Numbered from the stretch's first letter, positions 42,121 to 51,865 are shown. The stretch: DNA of 64,000 bases from Cyclobacteriaceae bacterium YHN15 (GCA_003797895.1 RKQB01000007.1:124001-188000), one strand, 5' to 3'. Translations and numbers: made by a program. Notes: generated from the letters alone by a model not told the origin.

Positions 42121-43233
42121 CTATCTATTTTTCACCCCAAACAAAGGCCTTATCCATTTCCATCTCCTGATTCCAAATTCATAGATGATCCAGGAAATCC
42201 CGAATGTACCCACAACCATCAACAAAAATTTTGGCCAAAATCCCCAAGCCAAATGCATCAGGTAATAGCCAATGGCAATCGTAATGGTCTGATGAAGAAT
42301 ATAAAAGGGATAAACTGCTTCGTTGGCATAGGTAAGGGTTTTACTTGGCCTATTGAGGTAAGCTGCAGTGTATCCAAACAATGTCAAAATCCAGGCCCAA
42401 AGGTTCACCACCTTAAAAAAAGCCTCATTAAAATGTATCAAAGTCGAATCAGCATAAACCTGCCTCAATCCAATCAACAAGGTAAATCCTACCAATCCCA
42501 TATAAAGGTATTTTCTTCGATTTTCCATGACTGTTTTCCAAAATACATCTTTTACCGAAATCAACAGAAACCCGTAAAAAAACAAAGTGATATAGTTGAC
42601 CACATTAAACCAATCTCCCCAAAGCGCATGTGTGGAAGGAAAGAAAGGTTCAACTAAGGATTCCCAGATATAAAGCGGAATAATCAGCCAAAACAATCCA
42701 AAAGTCTTGCCAGCCAAAACCCTCATTTTTCGGAGTATCCAGGCATTTGGGTTTTGCCTGAGATAAAGAAAAACAGGGATCAGGACCAAAGAAAACAAAA
42801 GCAGATAAGGCAAAAACCAAAGGTGGTGCCAGGAAAAATTCCCTTCAGGATAAACCCCAATAAAGGCCTTCAAAGGCCAAAAATCGAAATAACCACCTGA
42901 AAACTGTCCTTTATCCAGACGCTCAAAGTAAACCTGTGGGGGAACAATAAAAAGGATGCCTATAATCAAGGGGATCAATAAACGCTGCATCCTTTCCTTG
43001 GCAAACTGTCCTCCGCTCCTTTTAGCTAAGGCATAGAAGGTGCCCATTCCGGAAATCACAAAAAGTATAGGCAATCTCCACTGGTTCACAAACAACATGG
43101 GCCACCGGATTTCAGGATAGATAATATCATTTTTGATATGAAACCCCCAAGGGACGAAAAACATCCCAACATGGTATAAGATCAGTAATCCAAAAACGAT
43201 TACCCTAAGCCAGTCTAAGTCGTGTCTGCGCAT
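42121..43233 (-). CDS. acyltransferase 3 family membrane protein
   Basis: Encodes 370 residues with about 10 membrane helices. It begins MRRHDLDWLRVIVFGLLILYHVGMFFVPWG, the typical first helix of acyltransferase-3 (OPG/OatA-type) proteins with the catalytic His in LYHVGMF. RLPILFVISGMGTFY follows and the C terminus reads PFYILHQTITIAIGYYL. Family members O-acylate sugars of polysaccharides or glycans. I use the Met at 43233; the open frame extends 24 codons upstream with no family likeness. Just upstream in the same direction lies the tiny LytTR remnant. Confidence 0.9.
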   Translation of the reverse strand: MRRHDLDWLRVIVFGLLILYHVGMFFVPWGFHIKNDIIYPEIRWPMLFVNQWRLPILFVISGMGTFYALAKRSGGQFAKERMQRLLIPLIIGILFIVPPQVYFERLDKGQFSGGYFDFWPLKAFIGVYPEGNFSWHHLWFLPYLLLFSLVLIPVFLYLRQNPNAWILRKMRVLAGKTFGLFWLIIPLYIWESLVEPFFPSTHALWGDWFNVVNYITLFFYGFLLISVKDVFWKTVMENRRKYLYMGLVGFTLLIGLRQVYADSTLIHFNEAFFKVVNLWAWILTLFGYTAAYLNRPSKTLTYANEAVYPFYILHQTITIAIGYYLMHLAWGFWPKFLLMVVGTFGISWIIYEFGIRRWKWIRPLFGVKNR

Positions 43234-43327
43234 AAATCTTGGTTTTGTTTTTTCCAAAATTACACTTTGGAAAGATTCTAAAAAGGCCCTTGTGACCAAT
43301 ACCAAAGCTTTGTGACGAAATACAAGG

Positions 43328-43486
43328 TTAGATCATTTTGATTTTTCTTTCGAAGTCGGCAATCATCCCTCTTGAAACAGGAAGTAGATTAGAATAACCC
43401 TTTATTTCCAATTGATATCCCTGAGCGTTTCCTTTGAAATAATAGGGGTAGGGCTGTCTTAGAAATTCCTTGACTGTTGTGGTCAT
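43328..43486 (-). pseudogene. LytTR-type regulator reduced to its two ends (internal deletion)
   Basis: A complete 52-codon frame. Residues 1-17 (MTTTVKEFLRQPYPYYF) match the usual beginning of membrane-anchored LytTR regulators in Bacteroidota, which start with a short (K)xFLxQPYPY segment before membrane helices. Residues 18-52 (KGNAQGYQLEIKGYSNLLPV and SRGMIADFERKIKMI) match the last part of a LytTR DNA-binding domain, where KGNxQGxxLxL and PVSR are hallmarks. The helices and the first DNA-binding strands are missing, in frame. It probably encodes a nonfunctional relic, or just possibly a mini-protein. It lies just upstream of an acyltransferase gene. Confidence 0.6.
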
Positions 43487-43658
43487 TTATTTTTGGGTTT
43501 GAAGAATAAAATTACTCAATTTTTTTTCAGGTTTTACGTATTCCTGTCAAGCACTCACCCTATACATCCAAATCAAAAGTTAGGACTGATTATCAAAATC
43601 AATTGGGATATTTTTTTAAATTGGTGCTTTTCCCAAATCATGATTATCAAAACTTAAA

Positions 43659-44597
43659 ATGAATACAGATAATACAGTAGATAAATACGAAGGAATTATT
43701 GTGCCTATGGTAACCCCCTTGCACTCAAGTGGTGAATTGGACAAAAAAGGCACTGATAGACTGATCAAACACCTCATCAATGGTGGGGTTCATGGAATTT
43801 TCATTTTAGGTACTACTGGTGAGGCTAGCAGCCTAAAACCTAGCTTGACAAAAGAATTAATTGAACTCTCCTGCAAAGAAGCAAATGGACGAACCAAAGT
43901 ATTGGTTGGAATCAGTCATACCTCCAGCGATGTCAGTTTAAAATTGGCACAAATTGCTAAGGAAAACGGTGCTGATGCCGTCGTTGCACTTACCCCATAT
44001 TATTTTTACTTGGACCAGGAAGAACTCGAACAGTACTATATCCATCTTGCAGATGAAAGCCCCTTGCCGGTTTTCATCTACAATTTCCCCAGAATGACCA
44101 AATTAAACCTGGAGCCGAAAACTGCCGAAAAACTGGCTTTGCATCCAAACATCATAGGCTTGAAAGATAGTTCGGGAAACGGGGTGTATCTACAAAAACT
44201 TTTATCCATCAAAAAGAAAAGACCTGATTTTTCAATTTTGGTTGGGCCTGAAGAAATGCTTGCACAATCTGTTATCTTGGGAGCCGATGGTGGGGTGACT
44301 GGAGGAGCAAATATTTTTCCTGAATTGTATGTCCTTCTATTTGAAGCCTCAAAAAACAAGGATTGGTTACTGATAGATAAAATTCAGGAAATAATCATGG
44401 AGATTTCTGAAAAAATCTACAGCGCAAGCCCCAAAAACTCCGCCTATTTCAGTGGAGTAAAAGAAAGCCTTTATCACTTGGGCATCTGTGAACCCCATTT
44501 GGCCGCTCCTATGATAGGAATAGACCCAAAATCCAAAGAATCAATTTACAGTCATCTGGATAGAATCCATTCAAAAATCAAAAAACTGAAATCTTAA
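43659..44597 (+). CDS. DapA/NanA-family aldolase (dihydrodipicolinate synthase-like)
   Basis: Encodes 312 residues, a Schiff-base TIM-barrel aldolase. It has GIIVPMVTPLHSSGELD, the substrate loop FILGTTGEASSL, the catalytic Tyr in PVFIYNFPR and the Schiff-base Lys in IIGLKDSSGN. Members cleave or make 4-hydroxy-2-keto acids: DapA, N-acetylneuraminate lyase, or KDG/hydroxyproline catabolism. This sequence is not clearly DapA, and the next gene, a sodium symporter 9 nt downstream, suggests a catabolic lyase with its own uptake system. Sialic acid is one option but nanE/nanK are absent here. Confidence 0.92.
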   Translation: MNTDNTVDKYEGIIVPMVTPLHSSGELDKKGTDRLIKHLINGGVHGIFILGTTGEASSLKPSLTKELIELSCKEANGRTKVLVGISHTSSDVSLKLAQIAKENGADAVVALTPYYFYLDQEELEQYYIHLADESPLPVFIYNFPRMTKLNLEPKTAEKLALHPNIIGLKDSSGNGVYLQKLLSIKKKRPDFSILVGPEEMLAQSVILGADGGVTGGANIFPELYVLLFEASKNKDWLLIDKIQEIIMEISEKIYSASPKNSAYFSGVKESLYHLGICEPHLAAPMIGIDPKSKESIYSHLDRIHSKIKKLKS

Positions 44598-44606
44598 AAC
44601 CATTAC

Positions 44607-46091
44607 ATGAAACTTTCTATTCTTGATCTGGTTATTTTTTCAGTTTACATGTTGGGAATAGTAGGTTTTGGTGTTTCTTTTTATTTCAAAAAAAGGAGCA
44701 GTATGGATTATGTCACTGGAGGGGGAAGGTTACCATCCTGGGCATTGGGCATGTCCATTTTTGCTACCTATGTGAGCAGTATCAGTTTTTTGGCTTTACC
44801 TGGGAATGCCTATCAATCCAATTGGAATGCATTTGTATTCAGCCTTTCCATCCCCTTCGCCACCCTGATTGCCGTCAATTTCTTTGTTCCTTTATATAGA
44901 AAAATACAAAGCCCATCTGCCTATGCCTACCTTGAAAACCGTTTTGGTTTATGGGCAAGAATATATGCTTCTATTTGTTATTTATTGACACAAATGGCCA
45001 GAATGGGTGCCATCATGTATTTGTTGGCTTTGCCCATGCAAGCCTTATTTGGATGGAGTATACCTGCCATTATTATTTTCACAGGTTTAGGAGTCATATT
45101 ATATGCCATGCTAGGTGGAATTGAGGCTGTGGTTTGGACAGATGCCATTCAGGCAATAATTCTGATCACAGGTGCCCTAGGATGTTTTTTGTTGATCATA
45201 TGGGAAATTCCTGGAGGATTCGATCAGGTCTTGGACATTGCAGAAAAGGACAAAAAGCTCTCCTTGGGCAGTTTTTCTTTTGATTGGAGTCAAAACACAT
45301 TTTGGTTGATATTGATCTATGGATTGTTTATCAATCTTCAAAACTTCGGTGTGGATCAAAGCTATATCCAACGCTATAAAGGAGCCAAATCAGAAGCAGA
45401 TGCCATAAAATCAACATGGTTGGGAAGTATGCTTTATGTCCCCGTTTCCATGCTGTTTTTTATGATAGGTACCTCTTTATATGCCTACTATCAGGTAAAT
45501 CCACAGCTCTTACCCATTGAACTTTCCTGGCTTGACCAATCGGATAAAGTTTTTCCTTATTTCATTGTTTCCTCTTTGCCAAAAGGGCTGACCGGCCTGA
45601 TGATAGCATCAATTTTTGCCGCTGGTATGAGTACCTTGTCTACCAGCATCAACAGTTCCGCCACAGTGATTCTGGAAGATCACTTCAAAAAATACCTTTC
45701 ACCAAAGTTGCCGAAAAAATCAGAGATTAAAATCCTATATACTGCTTCACTTGTCATGGGTTTAATCGGAATTGGTGTGGCTTTGGCTTTTAACGGAACC
45801 AAAAGTGCACTGGATGCCTGGTGGGCATTGGCATCTATTTTCAGTGGTGGAATTTTAGGATTATTTCTACTTGGCATCCTCACCAGAATAAAAAGTAACA
45901 TACCTTCTGTTATGGGTGTCTTGGCTGGCCTTTTGGTAATTGGATGGGTCAGTTTGGGAGACATTCTCCATGGTTTTGGATTGCCCTTAATTGAAGTCCA
46001 TAAAAATTTAGCCATTGTCCTGGGAACAATGGCCATTTTCATCGTTGGTTTTTTTATAGGAAGTTTAATCCAATCCCTCAAAAAACATTAA
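44607..46091 (+). CDS. sodium:solute symporter (SSS family)
   Basis: Encodes 494 residues with about 13 membrane helices. It begins LDLVIFSVYMLGIVGFGVSF and carries SSS motifs FATYVSSISFLALPGNAY (helix 2), MLGGIEAVVWTDAIQAIILI and GLMIASIFAAGMSTLSTSIN. This is the SSS pattern that brings in sugars, sialic acid or carboxylates with sodium ions. It starts 9 nt after the DapA-like aldolase, and the two form a probable uptake-and-cleavage operon. Its stop overlaps that of the converging phosphoesterase gene (TTAA, 46088-46091). Confidence 0.95.
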   Translation: MKLSILDLVIFSVYMLGIVGFGVSFYFKKRSSMDYVTGGGRLPSWALGMSIFATYVSSISFLALPGNAYQSNWNAFVFSLSIPFATLIAVNFFVPLYRKIQSPSAYAYLENRFGLWARIYASICYLLTQMARMGAIMYLLALPMQALFGWSIPAIIIFTGLGVILYAMLGGIEAVVWTDAIQAIILITGALGCFLLIIWEIPGGFDQVLDIAEKDKKLSLGSFSFDWSQNTFWLILIYGLFINLQNFGVDQSYIQRYKGAKSEADAIKSTWLGSMLYVPVSMLFFMIGTSLYAYYQVNPQLLPIELSWLDQSDKVFPYFIVSSLPKGLTGLMIASIFAAGMSTLSTSINSSATVILEDHFKKYLSPKLPKKSEIKILYTASLVMGLIGIGVALAFNGTKSALDAWWALASIFSGGILGLFLLGILTRIKSNIPSVMGVLAGLLVIGWVSLGDILHGFGLPLIEVHKNLAIVLGTMAIFIVGFFIGSLIQSLKKH

Positions 46092-47323
46092 TCCGTTTTT
46101 ACCAGTAATGGACTTTCCGGGAAACTATCTATGACCTTGCCATCACCATCAATGGATATCAAACTGAATTCCCTCCCTTCCAATGTCAGGATGGTAAAGG
46201 CCCTGGTTTTTTGTGCTTTCTTCAAATACCAAGTATCGAACACACTGTGAATATCCCTGGGATCAACTCCCCAAGCACCGTCTCCTACATAAACAATTCC
46301 TGATTGGTCAAGCTGCATATTTTTCAGCGGAAAGGTCCTTTTATAGGCATGATCATGATTTTCAAATGCAATCCTCACTCCATTAGCTTCAAAGACTGGA
46401 GGCCAGTTCTCCCTCACAAGGGACTGGGTAAATCCTTCATAATCCCTAACAGAAGGGTAAGCTGGAACATGATAAATAGGTATTTTATGCAGGACATCCC
46501 TTCTTTCTTCCAGGGTCTTTTCCAACCATTTGGTTTGTTCACCCAAAACCGGATTGGAGTGCTCAGTATCTAAAATGATCAAGCTCAAATAATTCCCAAT
46601 ATCAAGTACATTATAACCTGGCTGCCCTGGAAAGGCAAACAAACTGTAAAAATAAGGTGCCAATCTATAGCGGTATTCATCTGTTTGCTCGTAGCCCTCA
46701 TGTTTGTTATAGTATCCGCCTACAACTTCATGGTTACCGATGGCTACAATACAGGGAAGTATCCTATTGTCTTCGGTTACCAATGTTTTGGTGTAAGCGT
46801 CGAACCAGTCATATATTCTTTGGAGGTTTTCCGCCGCGCCGTTTTCATAGGCCATATCTCCTCCAATAATAACAAAATCCGGCTCATATGAAGCTGCTAT
46901 TCTGTTGGTGGTCTCCAACCATTCTTTTTGATGCATGGAATCTCCACCAATGGCAATTTTCAGGGAAGTTTCATTCAGGGTCGCAGGCAAAGTCCTGAAA
47001 TAAAAGATGCTGTCCAAACCATTAAATTGAATTTCATAGGCTGTTTCTGCTTCCAATCCTTGGATGCCGACACGATGAACCAATCTATCTGAAAATGGAA
47101 AGGGCAAAACAGTACTTTCAAATTCATTCCATTTTTCAGAACCCTTTATCCTGAACTTAAGTGTCTCAAATTCCATTTCATTTGAATGCCAATCGATTGT
47201 TATCGTACTGGTCGGGTCCTTCATCCAGGTCAGATAAAATGCGTGAGGGCCTCCCTGACCTAAGGCAATTTGGCTGAGAATCAAAAAAACCAGCACTAAA
47301 ATCCTTGAAAGATATTTCATCAT
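46088..47323 (-). CDS. secreted purple-acid-phosphatase-like metallophosphoesterase
   Basis: Encodes 411 residues with a signal peptide (about 1-22, ending ALGQ). Residues about 25-115 form a fibronectin-like N-terminal domain (HAFYLTWMKDPTSTITIDWH, GLEAETAYEIQF). The catalytic domain follows: GGDSMH, IIGGDMAYENG, AIGNHEVVGGYY, a His in IPIYHVPAYPS and FENHDHAYKRTFPL. These match the calcineurin-like metal-binding pattern of purple acid phosphatases, although the first GDx motif is slightly altered. It probably releases phosphate from organic phosphates in the periplasm. It is single and convergent with the symporter. Confidence 0.92.
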   Translation of the reverse strand: MMKYLSRILVLVFLILSQIALGQGGPHAFYLTWMKDPTSTITIDWHSNEMEFETLKFRIKGSEKWNEFESTVLPFPFSDRLVHRVGIQGLEAETAYEIQFNGLDSIFYFRTLPATLNETSLKIAIGGDSMHQKEWLETTNRIAASYEPDFVIIGGDMAYENGAAENLQRIYDWFDAYTKTLVTEDNRILPCIVAIGNHEVVGGYYNKHEGYEQTDEYRYRLAPYFYSLFAFPGQPGYNVLDIGNYLSLIILDTEHSNPVLGEQTKWLEKTLEERRDVLHKIPIYHVPAYPSVRDYEGFTQSLVRENWPPVFEANGVRIAFENHDHAYKRTFPLKNMQLDQSGIVYVGDGAWGVDPRDIHSVFDTWYLKKAQKTRAFTILTLEGREFSLISIDGDGKVIDSFPESPLLVKTD

Positions 47324-47417
47324 TGCTTGTATTTTAATCCATTATTATTGAGCTGAAAGAAATTATTCTAAAATAAGTGTTAAAATTTAAACCCTATGTC
47401 TTAATATAATGGTTCCC

Positions 47418-48938
47418 TTACTCATTGTTTCTTAATCTATTCTTCATCGCTAAATACACGCCATTTGTCCAACCAAACCCATCTTGAACAGGGTATTCTC
47501 CTCCTCCTGCCTCCAAACCCAGGTCTTCTACATTGTATTTTTCCATCATTTTCCCGGTATGCGCAAAGACCTTTTCATTCAATCCTGTCCATTTATTGGC
47601 CAAACTTAATGCCAAATCCCGTCGTCCATAATTCCAAAAAGCTTCAAAGCCAATCCATTGAAGTGGAGCCCAACCATTTGGGGCATCCCATTGCTGACCG
47701 GAATGAATGTTAGTGGTTACCAACCCGCCGGCTTTGAGAAAATTTTTCTCGGTATAATCCAAAACACGCTGAGCCTGTTCTTCGGTGGCTATCCCCGCCC
47801 AAAGTGGGAACAGCATGGCTAAGGAAGGTCTATCCACCTGCTCCTTAAACTTGATATGGTAATCCAGGAAAATTCCCTTTTCTTCATCCCAACAATACCT
47901 ATTGATGCCTTCTATCCTGTTATTCCTGTTTTTTTCAATGTTATTTGCAAGATTTTCATTGCCTCCCAAACGGCTGGCGTAAATAAGAATCCTTTCTGTC
48001 TCTGACAATAACACATTCAGATCTACTGGAATAATTGCTGTGGCCTGAACGGTTTTCAGATCCATGGGGTCATAGAGCCACCTCGAACTGAAATCCCAAC
48101 CGGATTCACATGCTGCCCTGAGGTTCCTGAAAAGCTTTTCGGGATATCTTCTGCTCTCTTCTGACAAGTTTATATCTTCAAGAAAGGACTCGGGCCTTGG
48201 AGTGTCCTCATCATCAAAATAACGGTTGAGGAAAGCATCCTCATCCAGCCTTACAACACGTTTGTACCTTTTCCCAGGTAAATGCAGGTCAGCATCCCCT
48301 TCCACCCAAAAAAGGTATTCCATCAACATTTCCGGAACATATTTTTCCAAAAAACTTTCATCCTTTTTGACTTCAGCCAACAATTCAACCATTTTCGCAA
48401 AAAAAGGAGGTTGGGACCTGGAAAGGAAATATGTACGGTTGCCATTGGGTATATGACCCACGGTATTGACCAAATGGGCGAAATTTGCCACCATGGATTC
48501 AATAAGATCTATTTTCCGCGATTCTTTCAATCCCAACATCGTGAAATAACTGTCCCAGTAATAAATTTCCCTAAATCTACCCCCCGGCACAATATAAGGT
48601 TGGGGCAAGGCCAACAAACTTGAATCGGCTTTATCCTCATCCGGCGCTCTCATCAATAGATCCCATTGAAAATGCAGTCTTTCTTCCAGACTTAAATCAT
48701 TTGGAATATCTATTTCTTTTGGCTCCTCGGGAAGGATAAAATTGGATTTCACAAATTCCAATAAATCAAATCCCTTCATCTTTGACTGCTCAAAAAAGTC
48801 CAAAAGAATATTCTTTGCAGGTCTTTTGGGTATGCAGTCAACAAAAGTTTTGGAATCCTCAAAAATTCCACTCATTTGAACGGCATCAAACAGTTCCCAA
48901 TACAATTCTTCAGGGGGGGTATATCTATGTAAACTCAT
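47418..48938 (-). CDS. treF: trehalase, GH37 family, cytoplasmic type
   Basis: Encodes 506 residues of the GH37 fold, which hydrolyses alpha,alpha-trehalose to two glucoses. Both signature regions are present: PGGRFREIYYWDSYFTMLGL and HSGQQWDAPNGWAPLQWIG, as are IPNGNRTYFLSRSQPPFF and GWDFSSRWL. No signal peptide, so the cytoplasmic TreF-like form is likely. It overlaps the upstream MFS gene by 4 nt (ATGA), which argues that this transporter carries trehalose or another sugar into the cell and the trehalase splits it inside. Confidence 0.93.
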   Translation of the reverse strand: MSLHRYTPPEELYWELFDAVQMSGIFEDSKTFVDCIPKRPAKNILLDFFEQSKMKGFDLLEFVKSNFILPEEPKEIDIPNDLSLEERLHFQWDLLMRAPDEDKADSSLLALPQPYIVPGGRFREIYYWDSYFTMLGLKESRKIDLIESMVANFAHLVNTVGHIPNGNRTYFLSRSQPPFFAKMVELLAEVKKDESFLEKYVPEMLMEYLFWVEGDADLHLPGKRYKRVVRLDEDAFLNRYFDDEDTPRPESFLEDINLSEESRRYPEKLFRNLRAACESGWDFSSRWLYDPMDLKTVQATAIIPVDLNVLLSETERILIYASRLGGNENLANNIEKNRNNRIEGINRYCWDEEKGIFLDYHIKFKEQVDRPSLAMLFPLWAGIATEEQAQRVLDYTEKNFLKAGGLVTTNIHSGQQWDAPNGWAPLQWIGFEAFWNYGRRDLALSLANKWTGLNEKVFAHTGKMMEKYNVEDLGLEAGGGEYPVQDGFGWTNGVYLAMKNRLRNNE

Positions 48939-50167
48939 TTTAATCTAACTTGTCGGTTCAATAAAATTAGAACTACGCACAACAAAGTAATCGGTACCAA
49001 TGAGAAATAAAAGGCGTTGGTCCCGCCATAGGACTCAAAAATATGTCCTGTGATAATTGATCCTGTTGTACCTCCCAATGCTGAAAACACAACAATTAAG
49101 CCTGACATTGAGCTCTGCATGTATTTTGGAAGTGCACTTAATACTACTGAATTGATTGTCGGATATATGGGTGCAAGAAAAATTCCCAAGATGGGGAAAA
49201 GATAAACTACAAACGGCGCGTTGAACCAAGTGATAGTTTCCAAGGCCTCAGGAAGATCAGCTGTCAAGGGCAAGGTCAATACTACACATATGCCAACCAA
49301 TATGGTACATACCAGAGTAAAGGTCAGCCAATGTATTCTTTTCAACACAATTCCGGCCAAAAGTCTTCCCACAGCCAAAGCACCTGCCAAAACAGCACCT
49401 GCCTGTATGCCCATACTTGCCGGTACCTGAAGTACGTCCTGGTAAAAGGTCGGAGTCCAGGTCATAAAACTTTGCTCTATCAAAACAAAAAGGAATGCGG
49501 AAGCTGCAAATACCAGTACCAAGGGTTTGATCACTAATTTCAACATTTCCAAAAACTCCTCCCAAGCATTTGTCTCCTCCCTTTTGGATTCTGATTCGTT
49601 GATCTGGGCAAAGAATAATAAAAGGGCAGCAGCCAAAGTCATGGCTCCCAAGTACCAATAAATATTCAACCATTCCCTTGATGTCGGATCCGCATCGTTT
49701 ACAAAAAGGCTAAAAAAAACATTGCCCAACAACACTCCTACCATAAAAAAGCCCTCAATTGTACTCATTAAACTACTGTGTTCTTTAGGACTGGAAGTCA
49801 CCAGACCTATCATAGCAAAGACAGAAACTTTAATCACCGCAAATGAAATACCTACAGCAGCAAAAAGCATCTTGAAATACCAGAATTCATTCGATGTAAC
49901 CGGCATGATGAAACAAATCCCCGCAACCAAAAATAAAACGGTCATCATTCCCCTTTTCAATCCTATTTTTGGAAGTAAGGAGGCAACAATAAAAGAAAAA
50001 ATGGCAATTGGTAGATCTTTGAACCCTTCCAGGACAGAAGCCTCTGCCTTATTTACATCGAAGGTTCTCTGGACCTGAAGAATTACAGCCCCAACTGAAT
50101 TTAACAATACAGCAAAAACCATATAGTTTACAATCAGCGAAAGCCTGATCAAAGCTCTTGAAGTCAT
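48935..50167 (-). CDS. MFS transporter, probable sugar uptake
   Basis: Encodes 410 residues with 12 membrane helices. LLPKIGLKRGMMTVLFL resembles the helix 2-3 loop signature, and PILGIFLAPIYPTINSVVLS is typical of the FucP/sugar:proton branch of the MFS. No signal peptide. It overlaps the trehalase gene by 4 nt and comes first, so the two are cotranslated; trehalose is the best guess for substrate. A central soluble loop (ESKREETNAWEEFLEMLKL, about 190-210) separates two six-helix halves. No clear promoter seen. Confidence 0.93.
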   Translation of the reverse strand: MTSRALIRLSLIVNYMVFAVLLNSVGAVILQVQRTFDVNKAEASVLEGFKDLPIAIFSFIVASLLPKIGLKRGMMTVLFLVAGICFIMPVTSNEFWYFKMLFAAVGISFAVIKVSVFAMIGLVTSSPKEHSSLMSTIEGFFMVGVLLGNVFFSLFVNDADPTSREWLNIYWYLGAMTLAAALLLFFAQINESESKREETNAWEEFLEMLKLVIKPLVLVFAASAFLFVLIEQSFMTWTPTFYQDVLQVPASMGIQAGAVLAGALAVGRLLAGIVLKRIHWLTFTLVCTILVGICVVLTLPLTADLPEALETITWFNAPFVVYLFPILGIFLAPIYPTINSVVLSALPKYMQSSMSGLIVVFSALGGTTGSIITGHIFESYGGTNAFYFSLVPITLLCVVLILLNRQVRLK

Positions 50168-50251
50168 TAGTGCGGTTTATTTATTTAAAGGACAAAGTCT
50201 AATTTGATCAATTAATTAAAAATAAACTACCTTTTCTTCAAAAAAACCAAA

Positions 50252-51865
50252 TTACTTATCCAATAAATACCATCCCTTTGGATCCACTACGATAGGTTCA
50301 TCACTTTTTACCATCACAGCTTTGCTGGATAGAACATGCCGCTCATAACCATTGGAGGTTTTTATTTCCACAGGCATGCTGAAATTGATATTGGTTAAAC
50401 TTACCTGGTAACCCTTTTTCCCCTTTTTTCTTATTTTCACCTTCGGAAGTCTGACACTTTTAAGATACAAATCAAAAAAACCCTTCAATTCTTCCCTACC
50501 GGTATAGTCCTGTACAAATTCGGTAAAATCCGATGTGTCAACTAAATTTTCATAGATAAAGCGCTCATCTGAGGCAAAAGCTTTAAGCATGGGAAAAAAA
50601 ACTTCATCCCCAAGATAATATCTGAGTGAATGAATAATAAAAGCTCCTTTCGTGTAAATTTCAGGATGATAGGCTATATCCGAAGTTGAATTTCTTGGTG
50701 ACACCACCGGTCTGAGATTCCTGATTCCAACTTTTACCGATGCCACTTTTTTATGGTAAGCCTCATCTCCTCCATGTTCAAGATAAAAAAGCCAATCCCC
50801 ATAAGCAGTCAGGCCTTCATGGATCCAATAGTCTGCCCAATCTTTAACGGAAACCTTATTCCCAAACCATTCATGGCCTAATTCATGATGAAGCAACCAA
50901 TCCGCCCAGACATCTCCGATTTTTTCAAACTGAAAATTATTCCCATAAGCATTGATTGTCTGATGTTCCATTCCGAGATATGGAGTTTCCACTACTGCTA
51001 TCTTATCATCTGGAAAGGGATAAGGACCAAAAAATTTTTCATGTGTCCGCGCGGAGGTATTCAGTACTTCCAATAAATTTTTGGCTTTATCTCTATTTTC
51101 TTGCAAAACATAGACAAACATTGGGATCTCTTTTCCATCAACACTTTGAAATAGCATAGATTCCTCATGAAAAACCCCCACAGTAAAGTTAATATTATAA
51201 TTGTTGATAGGGTACCGGGTGGTCCAGTGGTAGGTTAACTTGCCATTGGACTCTTTGGTGTCAACTAAGCGCCCATTTGATGCCACAAAATAGGGTTTGG
51301 GAACTGTAAAAATAAGATCAACTCCATTCAAAGGCTCGCTGGAAGGATGGTCAAGGCAGGGCATAAAGATTTTTCCGCCTTCGTTTTGGGATGAAAGGCC
51401 CATCCAATGGTTGTCAAGTTCATCCATCTCCCAGGTAAAACCTCCCGACCAAGGTGGTCGGATCGCAATGGGTGTTTTTCCTCCATAATAAACCTCTACC
51501 TCTTCACAGGTACAATCTATTGGAAATATATCCAAAATATCTCCATGCCTTGAAAAGCCAATTTCCTGACCCTCCATCACCACCTTGCTCACCTCAAATT
51601 CTTCAATCAAGTTAAGCCGTAAGGTGTCCAGTTTTTCCTGAGATTGAAAAGCAATTTTATTTTTCCCCTTTATTTCCTGGTCTATTGGGAAAATCTCTAA
51701 CTCCAACTGGTAATGAATCACCTGATATTTGGCCTGCAATGGATCAATTGGACCTCCCCAATTCCAATTCTTTTGGATTTGGGCATAGGTAAATTCCGGA
51801 AATAGGATAAGGGCAAAAATTAATACTTTACCCAGATTTTGGAGCCAATTACATTTCATAAGCAT
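50252..51865 (-). CDS. secreted M1-family metallopeptidase
   Basis: Encodes 537 residues. A signal peptide lies near MLMKCNWLQNLGKVLIFALI. The zinc peptidase active site is HHELGHEWFGN followed by the third ligand Glu in WIHEGLTAYGDW, that is HExxH-x18-E. The substrate-binding GxMEN motif reads YLGMEHQTINAYG, where Asn is replaced by His. The shorter length compared with PepN (about 870 residues) fits the periplasmic M1 group of Bacteroidota, which lack the C-terminal helical domain. It probably trims peptides taken up from outside. Start at 51865 is inferred; 51859 is also possible. Confidence 0.93.
   Translation of the reverse strand: MLMKCNWLQNLGKVLIFALILFPEFTYAQIQKNWNWGGPIDPLQAKYQVIHYQLELEIFPIDQEIKGKNKIAFQSQEKLDTLRLNLIEEFEVSKVVMEGQEIGFSRHGDILDIFPIDCTCEEVEVYYGGKTPIAIRPPWSGGFTWEMDELDNHWMGLSSQNEGGKIFMPCLDHPSSEPLNGVDLIFTVPKPYFVASNGRLVDTKESNGKLTYHWTTRYPINNYNINFTVGVFHEESMLFQSVDGKEIPMFVYVLQENRDKAKNLLEVLNTSARTHEKFFGPYPFPDDKIAVVETPYLGMEHQTINAYGNNFQFEKIGDVWADWLLHHELGHEWFGNKVSVKDWADYWIHEGLTAYGDWLFYLEHGGDEAYHKKVASVKVGIRNLRPVVSPRNSTSDIAYHPEIYTKGAFIIHSLRYYLGDEVFFPMLKAFASDERFIYENLVDTSDFTEFVQDYTGREELKGFFDLYLKSVRLPKVKIRKKGKKGYQVSLTNINFSMPVEIKTSNGYERHVLSSKAVMVKSDEPIVVDPKGWYLLDK

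Noticed and set aside
43659-44597. Assignment of the aldolase as the biosynthetic DapA
   Set aside because: It is followed by an SSS symporter and not by lysine genes, which points to a catabolic lyase; asd lies about 9 kb away and is transcribed alone.
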